The notes under the pieces: generated by a model
What the model saw: the letters and a program-made list of their open reading frames with translations, nothing else
Databases searched by the model: none
What the model was told of the DNA's origin: nothing
Made by a program: the position numbers and the translations under genes
In this document: positions 5,563 through 7,270 of the stretch, piece by piece
Position numbering within the stretch: the stretch's first letter is position 1
Layout of the letters: each line of letters opens with the position of its first letter
NCBI GenBank assembly: GCA_910588895.1
Contig: CAJUSS010000160.1
Coordinates: forward strand, 1 to 7,270
From: an uncultured Lachnospiraceae bacterium
GTDB taxonomy: Bacteria; Bacillota; Clostridia; Lachnospirales; Lachnospiraceae
Direction: 5' to 3'
DNA: 7,270 nt

Positions 5563-7008
5563 TCAATGGATCTCATTGATATCAAAGCTCTTTCTGATCG
5601 AATCTCTTGCACTCTGTAAACTGTCAAATCCGCTGTCTCCGATAAACTGGACGATCAGATTGCCGATCGCGGTCCCCTCCACAGGCCCTGCATAGACCGG
5701 GAGGCCGGTCACCTTGGCGATCATCTTGTTCAGATACATATCCTGGCAGCCGCCGCCTACGATATGGATACTGGTGTACAGACGGTCCGTCAGGCTGCTG
5801 AGCTTGATGATCGTATCCTTATAGCAGAGAGCCAGACTCTGATAGACACATTGCATCAGCTCACCTACCCCTTCCGGCACCGGCTGTCCGGTATTTCTGC
5901 AATAGTCGCGCACTGCGTCGATCATGCTGACCGGCGCTAAAAAGCTTGGGTGGTCCACATCCACTGTGGAGATGAACCCTTCTGCCCTCCTTGCTTCCTC
6001 GGACAGATCCACAAAGCTCCATTGTCGGTCTGTTTTGTATCGGCTCTCACGACCTGCCACATATTCGACCCCGTTCAGTTCTCTGCGGATCGACTGGATC
6101 ATCCAAAGGCCCATGATGTTCTTCAGATAGCGGTAGCGGTACCAGGCACCTCCCTCATTGGTGAAATTCTCTTTTCGTGAGCTTTCCGTTGTGATCGGCA
6201 CCTCGCTCTCCACGCCCAGAAGGCTCCAGGTCCCGCTGGAAAGATAGACTGACTGATGATCTTTCGCTGGCACGGCAAGAAAAGCCGATCCTGTATCATG
6301 GGTCGCCGGAAGGACTACTGTTGCAGAAAAACCGACCTGCTCACGGATCTGGGGCAGAAGCTGGCCCACCACAGTCCCCGGCATGGACAGAGGGCCGAAC
6401 AGCTCCTTAGGCAGGCCTAATATCTCGATCACATCCTGGTCCCATTTTTTCTCTGCCGCATTGACCAGTCCGGTGGTGGTGGCATTGGTATACTCCTGCT
6501 TTTTTACGCCGGTCAGAAGGAGATCTAAATAGTCCGGGATCATCAGAAGAGACTTGGCTTTTGCCAGCTGCTCCGGATCCTCTTCCTTTAATGCCATCAG
6601 CTGATAGATCGTATTGAACACCTGCTTTTGGATCCCTGTCTTCTGGTACAGGAGCTTTTCCGGGACCAGACTTTCCACGATCTGATCGATCCCTTCTGTC
6701 CGGCCATCCCGATAAGCTACCGCATCCCCGATGAGCTGGTCGTTCTGATCCAGCAGCACATAGTCTACAGCCCAGGTATCGATCCCTATGGTCTTTGGGA
6801 TCTTGCCCATCTGTCCGCAGACCTTCATCCCCTCGATGATCCCTCTCCAAAGATCATCCAGATCCCAGCATACATGCCCGTTCTTTTGGATCTGTTTATT
6901 ATCGAACCGATAGATCTCCTCCAGCTCCATCCTCCCATCTTTGATAAATCCCAGGATATGACGTCCGCTGGAAGCCCCTATGTCGATCGCGAGATAATAT
7001 GTTTTCAT
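5563..7008 (-). CDS. rhaB: Rhamnulokinase
   Basis: FGGY-family sugar kinase phosphorylating L-rhamnulose at O1 with ATP. It has 481 residues, against 489 in Escherichia coli. The N-terminal ATPase loop is DIGASSGR (9-16), and the sugar-side strand is GIDTWAVDYVLLD (75-87). The catalytic base lies in PATHDTGSA (Asp238, near E. coli Asp237). SSGTWSLLG (257-265) and the adenine-side GGG (418-420, IVGGGCQD) close the nucleotide site, followed by VEGTAIGN (443-450). The start at 7008 gives a protein beginning MKTYYLAIDIG and has AGGAGG at 7015-7020, six bases upstream. It is the first gene of the operon, transcribed away from the divergent control region at 7009-7180. The stop is 25 bases before the isomerase start, so these two genes are almost certainly co-transcribed. 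No defect seen. Confidence 0.96.
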   Translation of the reverse strand: MKTYYLAIDIGASSGRHILGFIKDGRMELEEIYRFDNKQIQKNGHVCWDLDDLWRGIIEGMKVCGQMGKIPKTIGIDTWAVDYVLLDQNDQLIGDAVAYRDGRTEGIDQIVESLVPEKLLYQKTGIQKQVFNTIYQLMALKEEDPEQLAKAKSLLMIPDYLDLLLTGVKKQEYTNATTTGLVNAAEKKWDQDVIEILGLPKELFGPLSMPGTVVGQLLPQIREQVGFSATVVLPATHDTGSAFLAVPAKDHQSVYLSSGTWSLLGVESEVPITTESSRKENFTNEGGAWYRYRYLKNIMGLWMIQSIRRELNGVEYVAGRESRYKTDRQWSFVDLSEEARRAEGFISTVDVDHPSFLAPVSMIDAVRDYCRNTGQPVPEGVGELMQCVYQSLALCYKDTIIKLSSLTDRLYTSIHIVGGGCQDMYLNKMIAKVTGLPVYAGPVEGTAIGNLIVQFIGDSGFDSLQSARDSIRKSFDINEIH

Positions 7009-7054
7009 ATGCCCCCTCCTATATGACCCCGTTTTTATTTCTGTTTCTGTCTAT

Positions 7055-7083
7055 ATCTTACTGATCTTCACCCCAGATCTCCA
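7055..7083 (-). promoter_or_regulatory. Candidate promoter of the rhamnose operon
   Basis: On the minus strand TGGAGA (7078-7083) and TAAGAT (7055-7060) are separated by 17 bases, each matching four of six consensus positions. Transcription would begin near 7048 and give a leader of about 40 bases before rhaB. The poor match fits a promoter that needs an activator, as AraC-type rhamnose promoters do, but it is a by-eye call. Confidence 0.35.
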
Positions 7084-7088
7084 GGTCT
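7073..7088. promoter_or_regulatory. Tandem 8-bp direct repeat, possible activator half-sites
   Basis: CCAGATCT (7073-7080) is followed directly by CCAGGTCT (7081-7088), one mismatch apart, overlapping the candidate -35 of the rhaB promoter. A third related octamer, CCAGATCG, lies at 7127-7134 inside the spacer of the divergent promoter. Direct repeats touching a -35 are typical of AraC-family activators. The window is rich in GATC, which weakens the case. Confidence 0.3.
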
Positions 7089-7114
7089 TTAGTCGATCTT
7101 CTCACGGACCTTTC

Positions 7115-7143
7115 TTGCAAAACAGACCAGATCGTGCTATATT
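7115..7143 (+). promoter_or_regulatory. Divergent sigma-A-type promoter with extended -10
   Basis: TTGCAA (7115-7120), a 17-base spacer, and TATATT (7138-7143) preceded by TG at 7135-7136 form a good housekeeping promoter with an extended -10. It would start transcription near 7150, about 30 bases before the RBS and ATG of the small frame at 7181. Promoter, RBS and ATG in register argue that a real gene started here. Confidence 0.6.
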
Positions 7144-7180
7144 ACAAGTAAAATGATATCAGAGCAGAGGAGGTCCTGTC

Positions 7181-7228
7181 ATGCGGGATAGTATCATAAG
7201 ATATCTTGGAAAGATCACAGATGTGTAA
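7181..7228 (+). pseudogene. Start of a divergent gene broken after 15 codons, possibly an AraC-family rhamnose regulator
   Basis: The frame reads MRDSIIRYLGKITDV and then TAA. It is preceded by AGAGGAGG (7166-7173) with a 7-base spacer and by the promoter at 7115-7143. As I recall, AraC-family regulators beside sugar operons in Lachnospiraceae often begin with a short amphipathic segment of the type 'I..L..ITxEE', and this peptide resembles that beginning up to ITD. The following sequence does not continue it in any frame. I infer that the coding sequence is interrupted at about 7220-7226. Alternatives are a genuine 15-residue leader peptide or a sequencing or assembly break. The location, divergent from rhaB, is where a rhamnose regulator is expected. 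Confidence 0.45.
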
Positions 7229-7270
7229 TTTGTTTAAGGATACACACTGACAGCCTGCGCTTGCAGATAC
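7222..7270. mobile_element. Possible end of an inserted element (partial)
   Basis: From about 7222 the sequence no longer continues the regulator-like frame. It contains a TGTGTA (7222-7227) / TACACA (7241-7246) dyad with a 13-base spacer, followed by ACTGACAGCC. Termini with TGTGTA/TTACACA-type motifs and a nearby TGACAG are reminiscent of IS256-family ends. No transposase or target duplication is visible within the window, so this is only a suggestion. Confidence 0.25.

Noticed and set aside
5538..5627. N-terminal extension of the isomerase into rhaB
   Set aside because: It would overlap rhaB by 65 bases, and a strong GGAGGAGGG site sits 7 bases before the internal ATG at 5537, where the conserved protein begins.
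1..7270. CRISPR array, tRNA, rRNA, riboswitch or microcompartment genes
   Set aside because: No regularly spaced repeats, no cloverleaf or rRNA-like sequence, no recognisable aptamer upstream of rhaB, and no shell-protein genes, despite propanediol being the pathway's product.

Overview
The window reads as chromosomal DNA of a Gram-positive anaerobe of the Clostridia, most likely a gut Lachnospiraceae. The basis is consensus AGGAGG-type ribosome binding sites before nearly every gene, a mid-range base composition, and the protein flavours. This placement is inferred from style, not from a marker gene. A hand count gives about 125 GATC tetramers, against roughly 28 expected by chance.

Layout: (1) Positions 3-152 hold the 3' end of a plus-strand gene that starts outside the window, with a helix-turn-helix-like tail. 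(2) Positions 153-465 have no convincing gene but contain several nested inverted repeats, centred on 212-310. (3) Positions 466-1473 (+) encode a TIGR01212/YhcC-YtqA radical SAM protein. (4) From 7008 down to about 1508, on the minus strand, lies one L-rhamnose catabolic operon in the order rhaB (kinase), an L-fucose/L-arabinose isomerase-family protein, rhaD (aldolase), rhaM (mutarotase), fucO (lactaldehyde reductase). (5) Upstream of rhaB is a divergent control region. It holds a good plus-strand sigma-A-type promoter, an RBS and an ATG at 7181, but the reading frame closes after 15 codons. The sequence beyond it may belong to an inserted element or rearrangement.

The five operon genes make a nearly complete intracellular pathway. 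RhaM interconverts rhamnose anomers, the isomerase would give L-rhamnulose, RhaB phosphorylates it, RhaD splits rhamnulose-1-phosphate into DHAP and L-lactaldehyde, and FucO reduces lactaldehyde to 1,2-propanediol. No classical RhaA isomerase is present. An AraA/FucI-fold protein sits in its place, which suggests non-orthologous replacement. No transporter, microcompartment shell gene or intact regulator is visible.

Two lesions deserve attention. The fucO frame is shifted by one base near 1569, and the lost C-terminal tail is still readable in the next frame down to 1508. The putative regulator at 7181 is broken at its 15th codon. If both are real, the operon has lost its local regulator and carries a damaged terminal enzyme. 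If either is a sequencing error, the operon may be intact.
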